A DNA stretch of 64,000 nt from Balneola sp. (GCA_028284195.1 JANQSE010000007.1:62001-126000), one strand, 5' to 3'; shown: positions 27,671-37,750, counted from the first letter of the stretch. A program made the numbers and translations. Notes: generated by a model not told the origin, from the sequence alone.

Positions 27671-28831
27671 ATGGAAGAACTTCGAGTTGCTCTTTTTACG
27701 GGTAATTATAATTATATGCGGGATGGTGCTTCGTTAACACTGAACCGGTTAGTTAAATATCTTGAAGAACAGAGCATTCCTGTTCTTGTTTTTGCTCCTT
27801 CTATTAAACAACCTGCTTTTCAGCATTACGGAAAAATGATTGGCACACCATCTATTCCAATGATTGTTCCGGGAAGAGATGAGTACAGGATCGCGTATTC
27901 ACTACCAGATTATGCAAAGAAAAAACTGGAAGAGTTTAGCCCAACCATAGTTCATGTTTCTACTCCAGATCATCTGAATTTCAAAGCAATTAAATGGGCG
28001 CAGGCTAATCGTGTACAATTGGTGGCTTCGTACCACACGCATTTCACATCCTATTTTTCTTATTATGGTTTAGGGCCTATAGAATTTTTGTCTTGGCAGT
28101 ATCTGAAATGGTTTTACGGGCAATGTGCCCACACCTATGTTCCTTCCGAGTCAATGATTGAGGAGTTAAAAACGCAGGGAATTACAAAAGGTGTAAAAGT
28201 TTGGGCAAGGGGCGTACATACAGAGCTTTTTAATCCCGAAAAAAGGGATATGGAATTCCGGCGATCGGCAGGCTTAAAAGACGATGACATTGTAGTAACC
28301 TTCGTTTCCAGATTGGTCTGGGAAAAAGAACTTCGTACGTATGCCGAGAGCGTGAAAAGAGCGCAGGTGAAAAATCCCAAAGTAAGAGCAATGATAGTAG
28401 GAGCAGGCCCGGCTGAAAAAGAGCTTCGTCAAATATTGCCTCAGGCACATTTTACAGGGTTTGTGAAAGGGGAGGAGCTTGCAAGAGCCTATGCCAGCAG
28501 CGATGTGTTTCTATTTCCATCCCACACAGAAACTTTTGGAAACGTAACCCTGGAAGCGATGTCAAGTGGTTTGCCATGCCTGGTTGCCGATGCTATTGGG
28601 AGTAAATCTTTGGTGAAAGATGGAGTAAACGGGAGATGGGCAGAAAAGCAGAGCATCAAAGATTTCACTGAAAAACTGGAATGGATTATTTCAGATCAAG
28701 CCCGAATGAGAGAGATGGGAAGAGCGTCACGCAAAATGGCATTGACTTACGAGTGGGACACCATTAATGCCGGGTTGGTACAGAACTATCGTGAAGCACT
28801 TGCAATGCCTAAGCCGCAATTAAAATTTTAA
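27671..28831 (+). CDS. Glycosyltransferase family 4 (MgtA/SqdX-like)
   Basis: The 386-residue GT-B enzyme starts with RVALFTGNYNYMRDGASLTLNRLVKYL and has the acceptor-side PTIVHVSTPDHLN and ASYHTHFTSYFSYYG segments typical of lipid-linked GT4 mannosyl-type transferases. The C-terminal donor site shows FVSRLVWEKEL, AMIVGAGPAEKEL, and the EX7E motif in SHTETFGNVTLEAMSSGLP. There are no membrane spans; it likely works on the inner-membrane surface. Closeness to spt makes a sphingolipid acceptor plausible. The next glycosyltransferase starts 4 bp after its stop. Confidence 0.88.
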   Translation: MEELRVALFTGNYNYMRDGASLTLNRLVKYLEEQSIPVLVFAPSIKQPAFQHYGKMIGTPSIPMIVPGRDEYRIAYSLPDYAKKKLEEFSPTIVHVSTPDHLNFKAIKWAQANRVQLVASYHTHFTSYFSYYGLGPIEFLSWQYLKWFYGQCAHTYVPSESMIEELKTQGITKGVKVWARGVHTELFNPEKRDMEFRRSAGLKDDDIVVTFVSRLVWEKELRTYAESVKRAQVKNPKVRAMIVGAGPAEKELRQILPQAHFTGFVKGEELARAYASSDVFLFPSHTETFGNVTLEAMSSGLPCLVADAIGSKSLVKDGVNGRWAEKQSIKDFTEKLEWIISDQARMREMGRASRKMALTYEWDTINAGLVQNYREALAMPKPQLKF

Positions 28832-28835
28832 GAGT

Positions 28836-29969
28836 TTGAGAATCCTCTATATATCACATCTTCATCCACTTGACGATGCTCCATTAGAAAATATGGGCGG
28901 CATGCAAAGGGTAAGCATGCAACTGGTGCGCGAGTTAAAAGCAAGAGATGATATCGAAATAAAGACGATTATACAGCATGCGCATTGGAAGGGTATCGAG
29001 GTTAAAACTGCTTTTTTTCTTATAGGTTTGGCCTTCCGCCTTCCTAAAATAGTGGATGAATTTAAACCCGATGTCATTTTGTTTTCATCAATGGTAACGG
29101 CGTCTTTGGCAAAGTTCACCAGCAAAAAAATTGATGTGCCTATGGTAACCATCAATCACGGACAAGATGTGAAGTTGCCGATAAGTATCTACCAAAATTT
29201 AGTTCCCAAAATATTTGAAGTATTAGATGGAGTGATTTCAGTTTCAAGGGCTACACGGGAGGAGTGTATAAAAAGAGGAATGGTGCCTGATAAAGGAGTT
29301 GCGCTTCCCAACGGGTTTGATATGGAAGATTTCAAAGATGCGCCGGACAAACCATCGGGCCGCAAAGAAATTGAAAAAGCATTAGGTATTAACCTGGGCC
29401 AAAAAAGCCTGCTTTTAACTGTAGGCAGGCAGGTAAAACGAAAAGGGCACGAGTGGTTTATTAAAGAAGTAATGGCCAAAATAAAGTCTGATGTAATGTA
29501 TGTTGCTATTGGGGAAGGCCCTGAACATGGAAATCTGAAAAAAATCGTGAGCTCATCTCCACAAAAAAGCCGCATTCTGCTTGCAGGGAAACAACCAGAC
29601 GAAGTTTTAAAGCAGGCTTATGCAGGTGCCGATGTTTTTATTATGCCGAACATACCTATATCCGGAGATATGGAAGGTTTTGGAATTGTACTTTTAGAAG
29701 CAAACCTGGCGGGAACTCCAGCAGTAGCCGCTGATCTGGAAGGTATTAAAGATGTGGTAGCTGATGGAATGAATGGGTACAGGATTCCAGTTCGCGATAG
29801 CGATGGTTTTGCTGCCCGGATCGATGAATTGTTGCAGAATAACCTGGAAACGATGAGCGAATCGGCGCGAAGTTATGTGCTTGAAAATTTTACCTGGGGT
29901 AAAGTAGCTCAGCAATATATTTCGTACCTTAAGCTGGTTATCGAAAAAAAAGAGCAACAGCGTAGTTAA
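28836..29969 (+). CDS. Glycosyltransferase family 4
   Basis: The 377-residue protein uses TTG at 28836 (MRILYISHLHPLDDAPLENM). It has the GGMQRV acceptor loop, VTINHGQDVKLP, an LLTVGRQVKRKGHEWF donor segment and the EX7E motif in DMEGFGIVLLEANLAG. Its start is 4 bp after the stop of the preceding glycosyltransferase, so the two form an operon and may add two sugars in turn. The spt gene downstream has its own promoter-like element in the 81-bp gap. Sugar and acceptor are unknown. Confidence 0.88.
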   Translation: MRILYISHLHPLDDAPLENMGGMQRVSMQLVRELKARDDIEIKTIIQHAHWKGIEVKTAFFLIGLAFRLPKIVDEFKPDVILFSSMVTASLAKFTSKKIDVPMVTINHGQDVKLPISIYQNLVPKIFEVLDGVISVSRATREECIKRGMVPDKGVALPNGFDMEDFKDAPDKPSGRKEIEKALGINLGQKSLLLTVGRQVKRKGHEWFIKEVMAKIKSDVMYVAIGEGPEHGNLKKIVSSSPQKSRILLAGKQPDEVLKQAYAGADVFIMPNIPISGDMEGFGIVLLEANLAGTPAVAADLEGIKDVVADGMNGYRIPVRDSDGFAARIDELLQNNLETMSESARSYVLENFTWGKVAQQYISYLKLVIEKKEQQRS

Positions 29970-29986
29970 TCTCTGTTCAATCATAA

Positions 29987-30025
29987 TTTGATAGGAAATT
30001 AATACTAGGTATATTTCGCCGTTAT
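29987..30025 (+). promoter_or_regulatory. Predicted promoter of spt
   Basis: TTTG at 29987-29990, then 19 nt, then TATATTTC at 30010-30017, an excellent fit to the Bacteroidota promoter pattern. The box continues as GTATATTTCGCCGTTAT (30009-30025), nearly the same as upstream of the glycosyltransferase operon. It lies 33 bp before the spt ATG. Confidence 0.6.
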
Positions 30026-30050
30026 ATAAGAATTTTTGAGGACACCCTGC

Positions 30051-31286
30051 ATGGCAGACACAAAGACACAAGTAGCTAAGAACGACATCTTTGCGAAAGC
30101 GTACAATTTTACTAAAGCAGACGAAGTAAAAGAACGTGGGTTGTATCCATACTTTAAACCGTTAGAAGCTACTGATGGAACCATAGTAGAAATTGAAGGC
30201 CATGAAGTAATAATGGCAGGTTCCAATAACTACCTGGGGTTAACTAACGATCAAAGAACTATTCAGGCAGCGCAGGCAGCGCTTACTAAGTATGGAACAG
30301 GGTGTACAGGTTCACGCTATTTAAATGGTACTCTTGATATTCATCTGAAATTAGAAGAAAAGCTTGCCGAATTTATGGGCAAGGAAAATTGTGTGCTTTT
30401 CAGTACAGGGTATCAAACCAATGAAGGTACTATCCAAACCATCGCTGACAGGAATGATATTATTTTTTCTGATCGTGATAACCATGCTTGTATTGTTGTA
30501 GGTACACTTTGTTCAAATGCTAAAACTGTTCGTTACCGCCATAACGATATGGAGCAGCTAAGAAAGCTTTTAGAAAAAGCTGATCCGGATGCTGGTAAAA
30601 TCATTATATCAGATGGTGTATTCTCCATGTCGGGTACGTTAGCAAAGGTTCCCGAATTAGTTGCTCTGGCAAAAGAATTTGATGCACGCCTGTATCTGGA
30701 TGATGCCCACGCTATTGGGGTTATTGGTGATGGAGGCAGAGGTTCTGCATCTGTATTTGGCCTGACTGACGAAGTTGATCTGATTAGTGGAACTTTTTCA
30801 AAATCATTTGCTTCGCTGGGGGGCTTTATTGTTGGCGATAACACCGTAATAGAATTTTTGCGGCATCAATCTCCGGCGCATATTTTCAGTGCATCTATGC
30901 CGCCTGCGAATGTCGCCACTGTACTAAAAGCACTGGAAATTCTTCAGGAAGAGCCATGGAGAATTGAGCGGTTAGAAGAGATCTCGATTTACATGAGAAC
31001 CGAGCTTAAAAATCTTGGCTTTAATGTGTGGACCAGCGAGTCTCCAATTATTCCCGTGGTAATTGGAGACATGATGGATTGTTTTAAGTTCTGGAAAGAT
31101 TTGTTTGAAGAAGGGGTATATGCAAATGCAGTAGTTCCTCCTGCTGTACCTCAGGGGCAGTCGCTGTTGAGAACAAGTTACATGGCGAGCCACACCAACG
31201 ACCACTTAGATCGAATTTTGGAAGCTTTCCGAAAAGTTGGCATCAAGAATGGTATGATTGATCAGAACGGTTATTCTGCTAATTAA
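30051..31286 (+). CDS. spt: Serine palmitoyltransferase (alpha-oxoamine synthase family)
   Basis: I chose the ATG at 30051, which has GAGG upstream at a good distance, over the in-frame TTG at 30036; this gives 411 residues. The PLP enzyme condenses serine with an acyl thioester to 3-ketosphinganine, the first sphingolipid step. Visible are GSNNYLGLTND, GTGCTGSRYLNGT, DRDNHACIV with the stacking His (about 145), LDDAHAIGVIG (Asp 217, His 220) and TFSKSFASLGGF with the PLP Lys (about 251). KBL and BioF are relatives, but the N-terminus and motifs fit bacterial Spt best. The GNAT gene follows by 12 bp. Confidence 0.88.
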   Translation: MADTKTQVAKNDIFAKAYNFTKADEVKERGLYPYFKPLEATDGTIVEIEGHEVIMAGSNNYLGLTNDQRTIQAAQAALTKYGTGCTGSRYLNGTLDIHLKLEEKLAEFMGKENCVLFSTGYQTNEGTIQTIADRNDIIFSDRDNHACIVVGTLCSNAKTVRYRHNDMEQLRKLLEKADPDAGKIIISDGVFSMSGTLAKVPELVALAKEFDARLYLDDAHAIGVIGDGGRGSASVFGLTDEVDLISGTFSKSFASLGGFIVGDNTVIEFLRHQSPAHIFSASMPPANVATVLKALEILQEEPWRIERLEEISIYMRTELKNLGFNVWTSESPIIPVVIGDMMDCFKFWKDLFEEGVYANAVVPPAVPQGQSLLRTSYMASHTNDHLDRILEAFRKVGIKNGMIDQNGYSAN

Positions 31287-31298
31287 AAGTATCGGTTT

Positions 31299-32420
31299 AT
31301 GAATACTAATGGGGTTACCATCGTTTCTACAGACGATGAACGGAGAAAATTTATTGAGTTTCCATATACACATTATGCTGATAGTGATGTATGGGTTCCC
31401 CCTTTAAGGATGGATCAAAAAAAGCTTATCGATACAAAGAAAAACCCCTATTACAACAATGCTGAAATAGCCCTCTTTATTGCAGAGCATAATGGAGAAA
31501 TAGCCGGTAGAATTTCTGCGGTTGTTGATCACCGGTTTAATGAGCACCATGGTACTAAAACGGGGCATTTCGGATTTTTTGAGTGTATTGATGATCAAGA
31601 GACAGCAAATTTGCTGTTCCGTGTTGCCTGCGACTGGCTGAAAGACAACGGAATGAAAGATGTGCTTGGCCCTGCAAGCCCCGGTATGATGGACACCATC
31701 GGGTTATTGGCTGATGGTTTTGATAAACAGCCATATTTATTGATGCCTTACAACAAACCTTATTACCAAAAACTGGTTAAGGGAGCTGGTTTCAAAGAAG
31801 AAATGGATCTTTTTGCCTTTTTAGTAGATAAAGAAGATATAGACCTCTCACGGTTTGAACGCGCATTACAGATCGTATATAAGAGAAACCCCGGGTTAAA
31901 AATCCGTGAAGTGAGTATGAAAAAGATCAACGAAGAAGTTGAGATCGTTCGTAACATATACAACCAAGCCTGGGAAGATAATTGGGGATTTCTGCCGCTT
32001 ACATTTGAGGAGCTGCAAGCCACCGCCGCAGATTTTAAGATGATCTTAGACCCACAATATGCCCATATAGCAGAGATTGATGGCGAACCTGTTGCATTCT
32101 CAATCGCACTATTGGATTACAATCAGATCTTCAAAGAAATGAATGGCAAACTTTTCCCGTTCGGTATTTTTAAGTTTTTGTTTGGTAAAAAGAAGATTGA
32201 TCAGCTAAGAACTGCTTTGATGGGAGTACTCCCGGAATACAGAGGAAAAGGAATTGATGCTTTAATGACCCAAAAAGCAATTGAGCATGGCATAGAAAAT
32301 GGAGTTAATCGCTCTGAATTAAGCTGGGTGTTAGGAACTAATACAGAAATGATTCGCCTTGCTGAGAGAATTGGGGCTAAGCTTGATAAAACGTACAAAA
32401 TGTACCGGAAAGAATTGTAA
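31299..32420 (+). CDS. GNAT-superfamily acyltransferase, candidate bacterial ceramide synthase
   Basis: The 373-residue soluble protein has WVPPLRMDQKKLIDTKKNP, the AGRISAVVDHRFNEHHG strand, GFFECIDDQETANLLF, GPASPGMMDTIGLLADGF, and a C-terminal acyl-CoA-binding segment LPEYRGKGIDALM. It is much longer than single-domain acetyltransferases, consistent with a duplicated fold. It follows spt by 12 bp. In Caulobacter a GNAT-superfamily protein acts as ceramide synthase, so N-acylation of the sphingoid base is a good guess. That role is inference from context; the superfamily is clear. Confidence 0.75.
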   Translation: MNTNGVTIVSTDDERRKFIEFPYTHYADSDVWVPPLRMDQKKLIDTKKNPYYNNAEIALFIAEHNGEIAGRISAVVDHRFNEHHGTKTGHFGFFECIDDQETANLLFRVACDWLKDNGMKDVLGPASPGMMDTIGLLADGFDKQPYLLMPYNKPYYQKLVKGAGFKEEMDLFAFLVDKEDIDLSRFERALQIVYKRNPGLKIREVSMKKINEEVEIVRNIYNQAWEDNWGFLPLTFEELQATAADFKMILDPQYAHIAEIDGEPVAFSIALLDYNQIFKEMNGKLFPFGIFKFLFGKKKIDQLRTALMGVLPEYRGKGIDALMTQKAIEHGIENGVNRSELSWVLGTNTEMIRLAERIGAKLDKTYKMYRKEL

Positions 32421-32518
32421 GTGCACTTTCGGGAAGGTATCTGTATAAAGTTTTCTTTTTTCGGTGTAATATTTTTCAAGAAATATTTTATCAGGTTTTA
32501 TTTTGTTATAATTATTTC

Positions 32519-32944
32519 GTGAAAATTTCTAAGTCATATCAACTTGTTTCGGGTGTGCTAAGTGTATGTATTGTACTAAGCTTTACACTCTCAATGTGTT
32601 CGGTAAATATGCTGGAAAGTATATGCGATCAAATGATGATGGATTCTATGCCAGAAATAACGCATATACACAATCCTTTAAACGATATGCATCATTCACC
32701 TAAGGCTGATGCTTCTGAGTGTAATATGGCGATAGACTGTGATTGTACAATTAACGCCAGAAATTTTGGAACCATACCTGTAACAGTCGTTCTTAAAACT
32801 CAACCATTACTTTCTTTATCTATTTCTTTTGTGGATGAGATCCAGTTTTCTGAAAACACATCAGCAAAAAATGTTCAGCATTTTTTAAAAGATTCTTACT
32901 CTTCGCCTCCGCTCTTTCTGGCGAACGAGTCATTTTTGATCTAG
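32519..32944 (+). CDS. Small secreted Met/His/Cys-rich protein of the copper locus
   Basis: The 141-residue protein uses GTG at 32519. A hydrophobic signal (residues about 8-26) is followed by a segment dense in possible soft-metal ligands: MMMDSMPEITHIHNP, NDMHHSP and ECNMAIDCDC. The C-terminal half lacks recognisable motifs and ends SPPLFLANESFLI. No family is recognised. Its place before the multicopper oxidase suggests copper binding or sensing in the periplasm, which is inference. Confidence 0.6.
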   Translation: MKISKSYQLVSGVLSVCIVLSFTLSMCSVNMLESICDQMMMDSMPEITHIHNPLNDMHHSPKADASECNMAIDCDCTINARNFGTIPVTVVLKTQPLLSLSISFVDEIQFSENTSAKNVQHFLKDSYSSPPLFLANESFLI

Positions 32945-33070
32945 GGATAACTACGGCCTTTTTTCTGCACCGCTGTAATCAGTAAAGTATATCAATTTTA
33001 TAAAATGCAGCAGCTTTTAGCAGGCAATTCACTTCTATTCCAACGATTAACTCCATTTTTTGACAGAATT

Positions 33071-35356
33071 ATGAAACGTATTTATTTCTTATCAGTAATT
33101 TTATTGCTGACAACAAACTATCTTCTATATGCTCAGGAACTGATTCCTGAAATGAAAGGGGACAGTATTATATATCACCTTACCATAGACTTTAAAAAAG
33201 TAAATTTTACAGGAAAAGATGTTACTGCGATATCAATCAACAATAGTATTCCTGGTCCCACACTTCGATTTAAAGAAGGAAAACATGCAGTTATAAAAGT
33301 AACAAATAACATGGATGTGGAGACATCCTTACATTGGCATGGCTTGTTGCTTCCTAATTATATGGATGGGGTTCCTTACCTTACAACTCCACCAATTCGG
33401 CCGGGCAAAACACTAACCTATGACTTTCCACTCACCCACTCGGGCACATATTGGTTCCATTCACATACGGGCTTACAGGAACAAAGAGGGGTGTATGGGA
33501 GCATCATTATTGATCCAAAAGAAAAAATTCTTGATTACGATAAAGACTTAGTACTGGTGCTATCGGATTGGACAAACGATAACCCTCATCAAATTTTAAA
33601 GAACTTAAAGCGACATAATGAGTGGTATGGAATCAAGATAGGAAATGTTCCTTCATTGGTTAATTCTATAAAAAGCGGCACGCTCAAATCACAGTTAAAA
33701 CTTTGGGCTATGAAAATGCCATCAATGCATATTTCTGATATACCGTATGATGCATTCTTGATCAATGGAGCCGAAGAACAGGTATACGATCAGTTTAAAC
33801 CGGGAGAGAAAGTAAGAGTCCGGGTTATTAATGCCGGAGCTTCTTCATACTTCTGGCTCAACATTGCCGGAGGACATTTAAACATTGTTTCTGCGGACGG
33901 TATAGATGTACAACCGGTTCATGTGCCAAAAGTCCTTATTGGCCTGGCAGAAACATACGATTTTATTATTGAGGTTGATGAGGCAAAAAGTCTGGAATTT
34001 CAGGCAACAGCACAAGATGTAACCGGATCAGCTTCTGTATTTATTGGTTCCGGAGAAAAAATGTATGCACCAGATATTCGCAAGCCCGATTATCAGGAAA
34101 TGGGAATGCGAATGGCCGAAATGCATGGTGGGGCAGGACATGATATGTCATTACAGGGAGAAGAAAAGGGGATGGTTACTAAGATCGATCATTCTTCAAT
34201 GGATCATGAGGAGATGAAGAAGGAAAAAAATAAAGGACATGAAGATCATAAAATGGAAAGAATGGAAAAGAAAGAAAACAAAAAAGATGAAAATCATACC
34301 GGCCACAAAATGAGTACTGATCCAACAGCACTAATGACCATGTGGGATGTTGGCTACAATAACTCAGTATTGAAATCAAAAGAAAAAACAACTATTCATA
34401 CAGGAGATTCTCTTAGAAATCTCACATTCAATCTAACAGGAAATATGTGGCGTTATACCTGGAGTATAAATGGGAAGGTGCTTTCTGCTGCAGATAAGAT
34501 CAAGATTAAAAAGGGAGAAATAGTACGTATTACCCTGAATAACACAACTATGATGCATCACCCAATGCACCTTCATGGCCATTTCTTTCGGGTGTTGAAT
34601 GGAAATGGAGAATATGCTCCGTTAAAACATACTGTTGATGTGCCCCCAATGAGCAGAGTTACTATCGAGTTCGCAGCTAACGAAGAGAAAGACTGGTTTT
34701 TTCATTGTCACTTACTGTATCACATGAAAGCAGGCATGGCCCGTATTTTTAGTTATGAAGGAAGCAAAAGAGATGAACGTTTAGCTCCATACCCCGTGGG
34801 GACTTTATACAAAATGGATAAGGCCTGGTTTACCTGGGGAACATTGGAAGGGGCTAGCCAGTACGGAAGTTTGTCGCTGGTAAGTTCAAACACTTATAAT
34901 CAGATTAACCTGATGGCAGAGTTTGGTTGGAATCAAAATTATGAGTTTATGTTAGATTATGAACGTTTCGTGGGCGAGTACTTTCGGTTATATGGAGGTG
35001 TTAAATCTGAAAATGAAAAGAAAGACGCATTCGAAGATCATGATCTGGTTGGGCGGATCGGCGCAAGATATCTGCTTTGGTATGTTTTGGATACAGATGT
35101 TAGTATTGATTACAAACTGCGCCCGGAGTTAAACCTGAATACACACATCCCATTTACCCGGCGTTTTATAGCCACTGGACATTTTGAGTGGAAAACCAAT
35201 TTTGGATTAGTTGAAGAGGTTCGTGGTAAAGATGTTATTGACCAGGAATTTACTTACACAGCAGGATTTGAGTACTTGCTTAATAAAAACTTCTTTTTGA
35301 TTGGAAACTATGATAACCGTTTTGGATGGGGTGGAGGATTAGGGTGGAGGTTTTGA
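33071..35356 (+). CDS. CopA/PcoA-type multicopper oxidase fused to a PcoB-like outer-membrane barrel
   Basis: The frame opens at 33005, but the ATG at 33071 gives a signal peptide (MKRIYFLSVILLLTTNYLLYAQ), so 761 aa. Copper ligands are complete: HWHG (88-91), HSH (130-132), HHPMHLHGH (496-504) and HCHLLYHMKAGM (545-556, with Cys 546, His 551 and axial Met 556). Residues about 340-415 form a Met/His/Glu/Lys-rich linker. After the oxidase ends near 570, about 190 residues of alternating strands (AEFGWNQNYEFMLDYERF, GRIGARYLLWYVL) end in GLGWRF, a beta-signal with terminal Phe, like CopB/PcoB. The likely role is periplasmic Cu(I) oxidation. It ends next to the convergent copA stop. Confidence 0.88.
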   Translation: MKRIYFLSVILLLTTNYLLYAQELIPEMKGDSIIYHLTIDFKKVNFTGKDVTAISINNSIPGPTLRFKEGKHAVIKVTNNMDVETSLHWHGLLLPNYMDGVPYLTTPPIRPGKTLTYDFPLTHSGTYWFHSHTGLQEQRGVYGSIIIDPKEKILDYDKDLVLVLSDWTNDNPHQILKNLKRHNEWYGIKIGNVPSLVNSIKSGTLKSQLKLWAMKMPSMHISDIPYDAFLINGAEEQVYDQFKPGEKVRVRVINAGASSYFWLNIAGGHLNIVSADGIDVQPVHVPKVLIGLAETYDFIIEVDEAKSLEFQATAQDVTGSASVFIGSGEKMYAPDIRKPDYQEMGMRMAEMHGGAGHDMSLQGEEKGMVTKIDHSSMDHEEMKKEKNKGHEDHKMERMEKKENKKDENHTGHKMSTDPTALMTMWDVGYNNSVLKSKEKTTIHTGDSLRNLTFNLTGNMWRYTWSINGKVLSAADKIKIKKGEIVRITLNNTTMMHHPMHLHGHFFRVLNGNGEYAPLKHTVDVPPMSRVTIEFAANEEKDWFFHCHLLYHMKAGMARIFSYEGSKRDERLAPYPVGTLYKMDKAWFTWGTLEGASQYGSLSLVSSNTYNQINLMAEFGWNQNYEFMLDYERFVGEYFRLYGGVKSENEKKDAFEDHDLVGRIGARYLLWYVLDTDVSIDYKLRPELNLNTHIPFTRRFIATGHFEWKTNFGLVEEVRGKDVIDQEFTYTAGFEYLLNKNFFLIGNYDNRFGWGGGLGWRF

Positions 35357-37750
35357 TTAAAGATCAGAACCTCTTAATCTCAGCGCATTCCCAATAACCG
35401 ATACAGAGCTGAAACTCATAGCAAGAGCTGCAATCATCGGGGAAAGCAGGATTCCAAAAATAGGATACAATACTCCTGCAGCAACGGGTACGCCAACAGA
35501 GTTATAAACCAATGCAAAGAAAAGGTTTTGCTTGATATTCTTTACCACCTGACGGCTAAGATTTTTTGCTTTCACTATTCCGTTAAGGTCTCCTTTTACC
35601 AAAGTAATCATCGCGCTTTCTATGGCTACATCTGTTCCGGTTCCCATAGCAATTCCCACGTCGGATTTTGCAAGTGCAGGGGCATCATTTGTACCATCAC
35701 CAGCCATCGCTACTTTTTTGCCCTCCTGTCGCAGACGTTCGATTTCATCAAGCTTATCTTTAGGCAGGCATTCCGCTTTATAAAAAGATAAGCCAGTTTC
35801 TTCCGCAACTGCTTTAGCTGTTTGTGGATTGTCTCCGGTAAGCATTATCACATTAAGCCCTTTCTCCTGAAGTAATGTAACAGCTTTTTTACTGCTTTCT
35901 TTGATAGCATCAGAGATCACTACAAATCCGGCAATTTCATCATCAACAGCTAACCATGAAACCGTTTTGCCCCGATTTTGATAGGCGTCAGCTTTTGCCT
36001 TGTGTTGTTCCGAAACAGAGGTATCAGAATCAGTGAACATTTTTGAATTGCCGATCTTAACAACTTTCCCGTCCATACTGCCCTTAACCCCTTTTCCGGT
36101 TACGGATTCAAAATCAGAAACCCTTAGCAGTTCTGTATCTTTTGCCTTAGCAAACTCGACTGTTGCTTTAGCCAGAGGATGTTCACTTTCATTATTCAGC
36201 GAAGCGATATATTGGGTAACTTTTTCTTCGGAGAAGCGGTTACTCACAGAAATTATGGCTTCAACAGAAGGTTTGCCTTCAGTAATGGTGCCCGTCTTAT
36301 CAATGATTAATGTATCAACTTGATTCATTTGTTCAAGAGCTTCCGCATTTTTAATAAGCACCCCATTTTGAGCTCCTTTACCCACACCAACCATTACCGA
36401 CATTGGGGTTGCAAGGCCTAAGGCACACGGACAGGCTATAATAAGAACAGCTATTGCATTTATTAAGGCGTACACATATGGCGGTTCCGGCCCCAAGAAA
36501 GCCCATAGTACAAAAGTAATTACTGATATAAGAATAACCAGCGGCACAAAGTAAGCAGATATTCTATCAGCCAGATTTTGAATAGGAGCCCGGCTTCTGC
36601 TTGCCTGATTTACCATTTCCACTATTTGAGAAAGCAAAGTGTCTGCGCCTACTTTTTCTGCCCGCATTACAAAAGAGCTGTTACCGTTAATGGTTCCTGA
36701 GTTGACAGAATCACCATTGGATTTTTCAACCGGAACAGGTTCTCCGGTAATCATAGATTCATCGATAGTAGTTTGGCCTTCTACAATGAGCCCATCTACC
36801 GGAATTTTTTCTCCAGGTTTAACTTTTAAGAGGTCACCGGCTTTAATTTCGTTGATATGTATTTCTTCTTCTTTTCCATCTCTAATTCTTATTGCAGAAT
36901 TAGGAGCTAATTTCATTAACTCTTTAACCGCATTGTTAGTTTGTGAGTGAGCTCTTGCTTCTAAAACCTGCCCGAGCAGAACAAGTGTTAGGATTACCGT
37001 CGTAGTTTCAAAATATAGATGGACGGTTCCGGCTTCGGTTTTAAATTGTTCGGGGAAGAAGTCGGGGAAAATCAATGCAAACACGCTGAATAGCCACGCA
37101 ATACCTGCCCCAATCCCGATGAGGGTGAACATGTTCAGGTTCATGGCCCGCAGTGATCGCCACGCTCGTTCAAAAAACATCCGGGTTGCATAAAAAACGA
37201 CAGGAAGTGAAAGCACAAACTGAGCCCAGTTCCAAAAAGTAATATCAAGAAGTGCATAGAGAGGATTCTTTGTGAGCATATCTGACATCGCGATAAGAAA
37301 GATAGGTAGGGTGAAGAAAACGGCAATCTTGAGTTTTCCAAGAAGCTCTTTATATTTTTTTTGTTCTGTCGATTCATCCGCTTCTTTAGGAACTAAGTCC
37401 ATTCCGCACACGGGGCAATCGCCGGATTTTTTATAGGTTTTATCTCCCTCACAATGCATAGGGCAGTAAAAAACTCCGTTCCCATCAAGATTTTCGGCGG
37501 TTTCTTTATGGCTTAAGTGAGTATGGTTGGATAGTGGTTTTGCTGTATGGATCGAATAATTTCCCGAAAGAGTATCTAGTGATTTCTGAAGCTCTTCAAC
37601 CTTAATATGTTCCGACATTTCAATTTCAGCAGTATGGTCTTTTAAAGAAACAGAAATCTGTTCAACATGCTCTACTTTTGAAAGAACTTCGGTTATGTGG
37701 TTTTTGCAGCCATTACAGCTCATTCCTTTAATGTGATAGGTATGCTTCAT
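35357..37750 (-). CDS. copA: Copper-exporting P1B-type ATPase
   Basis: The 797-residue inner-membrane pump has an N-terminal HMA domain ([11 protein letters not shown], Cys 12 and 15), then a heavy-metal-binding module ([25 protein letters not shown]), then eight expected membrane spans. The copper-site motif [12 protein letters not shown], the phosphorylation motif [11 protein letters not shown], the nucleotide-domain ESEHPLAKA and the hinge [20 protein letters not shown] are all present. It exports Cu(I) from the cytoplasm. It is downstream of the HMA-AraC gene (89 bp away), which probably controls it, and convergent with the multicopper oxidase. Confidence 0.95.
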   Translation of the reverse strand: MKHTYHIKGMSCNGCKNHITEVLSKVEHVEQISVSLKDHTAEIEMSEHIKVEELQKSLDTLSGNYSIHTAKPLSNHTHLSHKETAENLDGNGVFYCPMHCEGDKTYKKSGDCPVCGMDLVPKEADESTEQKKYKELLGKLKIAVFFTLPIFLIAMSDMLTKNPLYALLDITFWNWAQFVLSLPVVFYATRMFFERAWRSLRAMNLNMFTLIGIGAGIAWLFSVFALIFPDFFPEQFKTEAGTVHLYFETTTVILTLVLLGQVLEARAHSQTNNAVKELMKLAPNSAIRIRDGKEEEIHINEIKAGDLLKVKPGEKIPVDGLIVEGQTTIDESMITGEPVPVEKSNGDSVNSGTINGNSSFVMRAEKVGADTLLSQIVEMVNQASRSRAPIQNLADRISAYFVPLVILISVITFVLWAFLGPEPPYVYALINAIAVLIIACPCALGLATPMSVMVGVGKGAQNGVLIKNAEALEQMNQVDTLIIDKTGTITEGKPSVEAIISVSNRFSEEKVTQYIASLNNESEHPLAKATVEFAKAKDTELLRVSDFESVTGKGVKGSMDGKVVKIGNSKMFTDSDTSVSEQHKAKADAYQNRGKTVSWLAVDDEIAGFVVISDAIKESSKKAVTLLQEKGLNVIMLTGDNPQTAKAVAEETGLSFYKAECLPKDKLDEIERLRQEGKKVAMAGDGTNDAPALAKSDVGIAMGTGTDVAIESAMITLVKGDLNGIVKAKNLSRQVVKNIKQNLFFALVYNSVGVPVAAGVLYPIFGILLSPMIAALAMSFSSVSVIGNALRLRGSDL

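Noticed and set aside
30036-30050. TTG at 30036 as the spt start.
   Set aside because: It overlaps the GAGG ribosome site of the ATG at 30051, and the added residues (RTPC) are not typical of the family.
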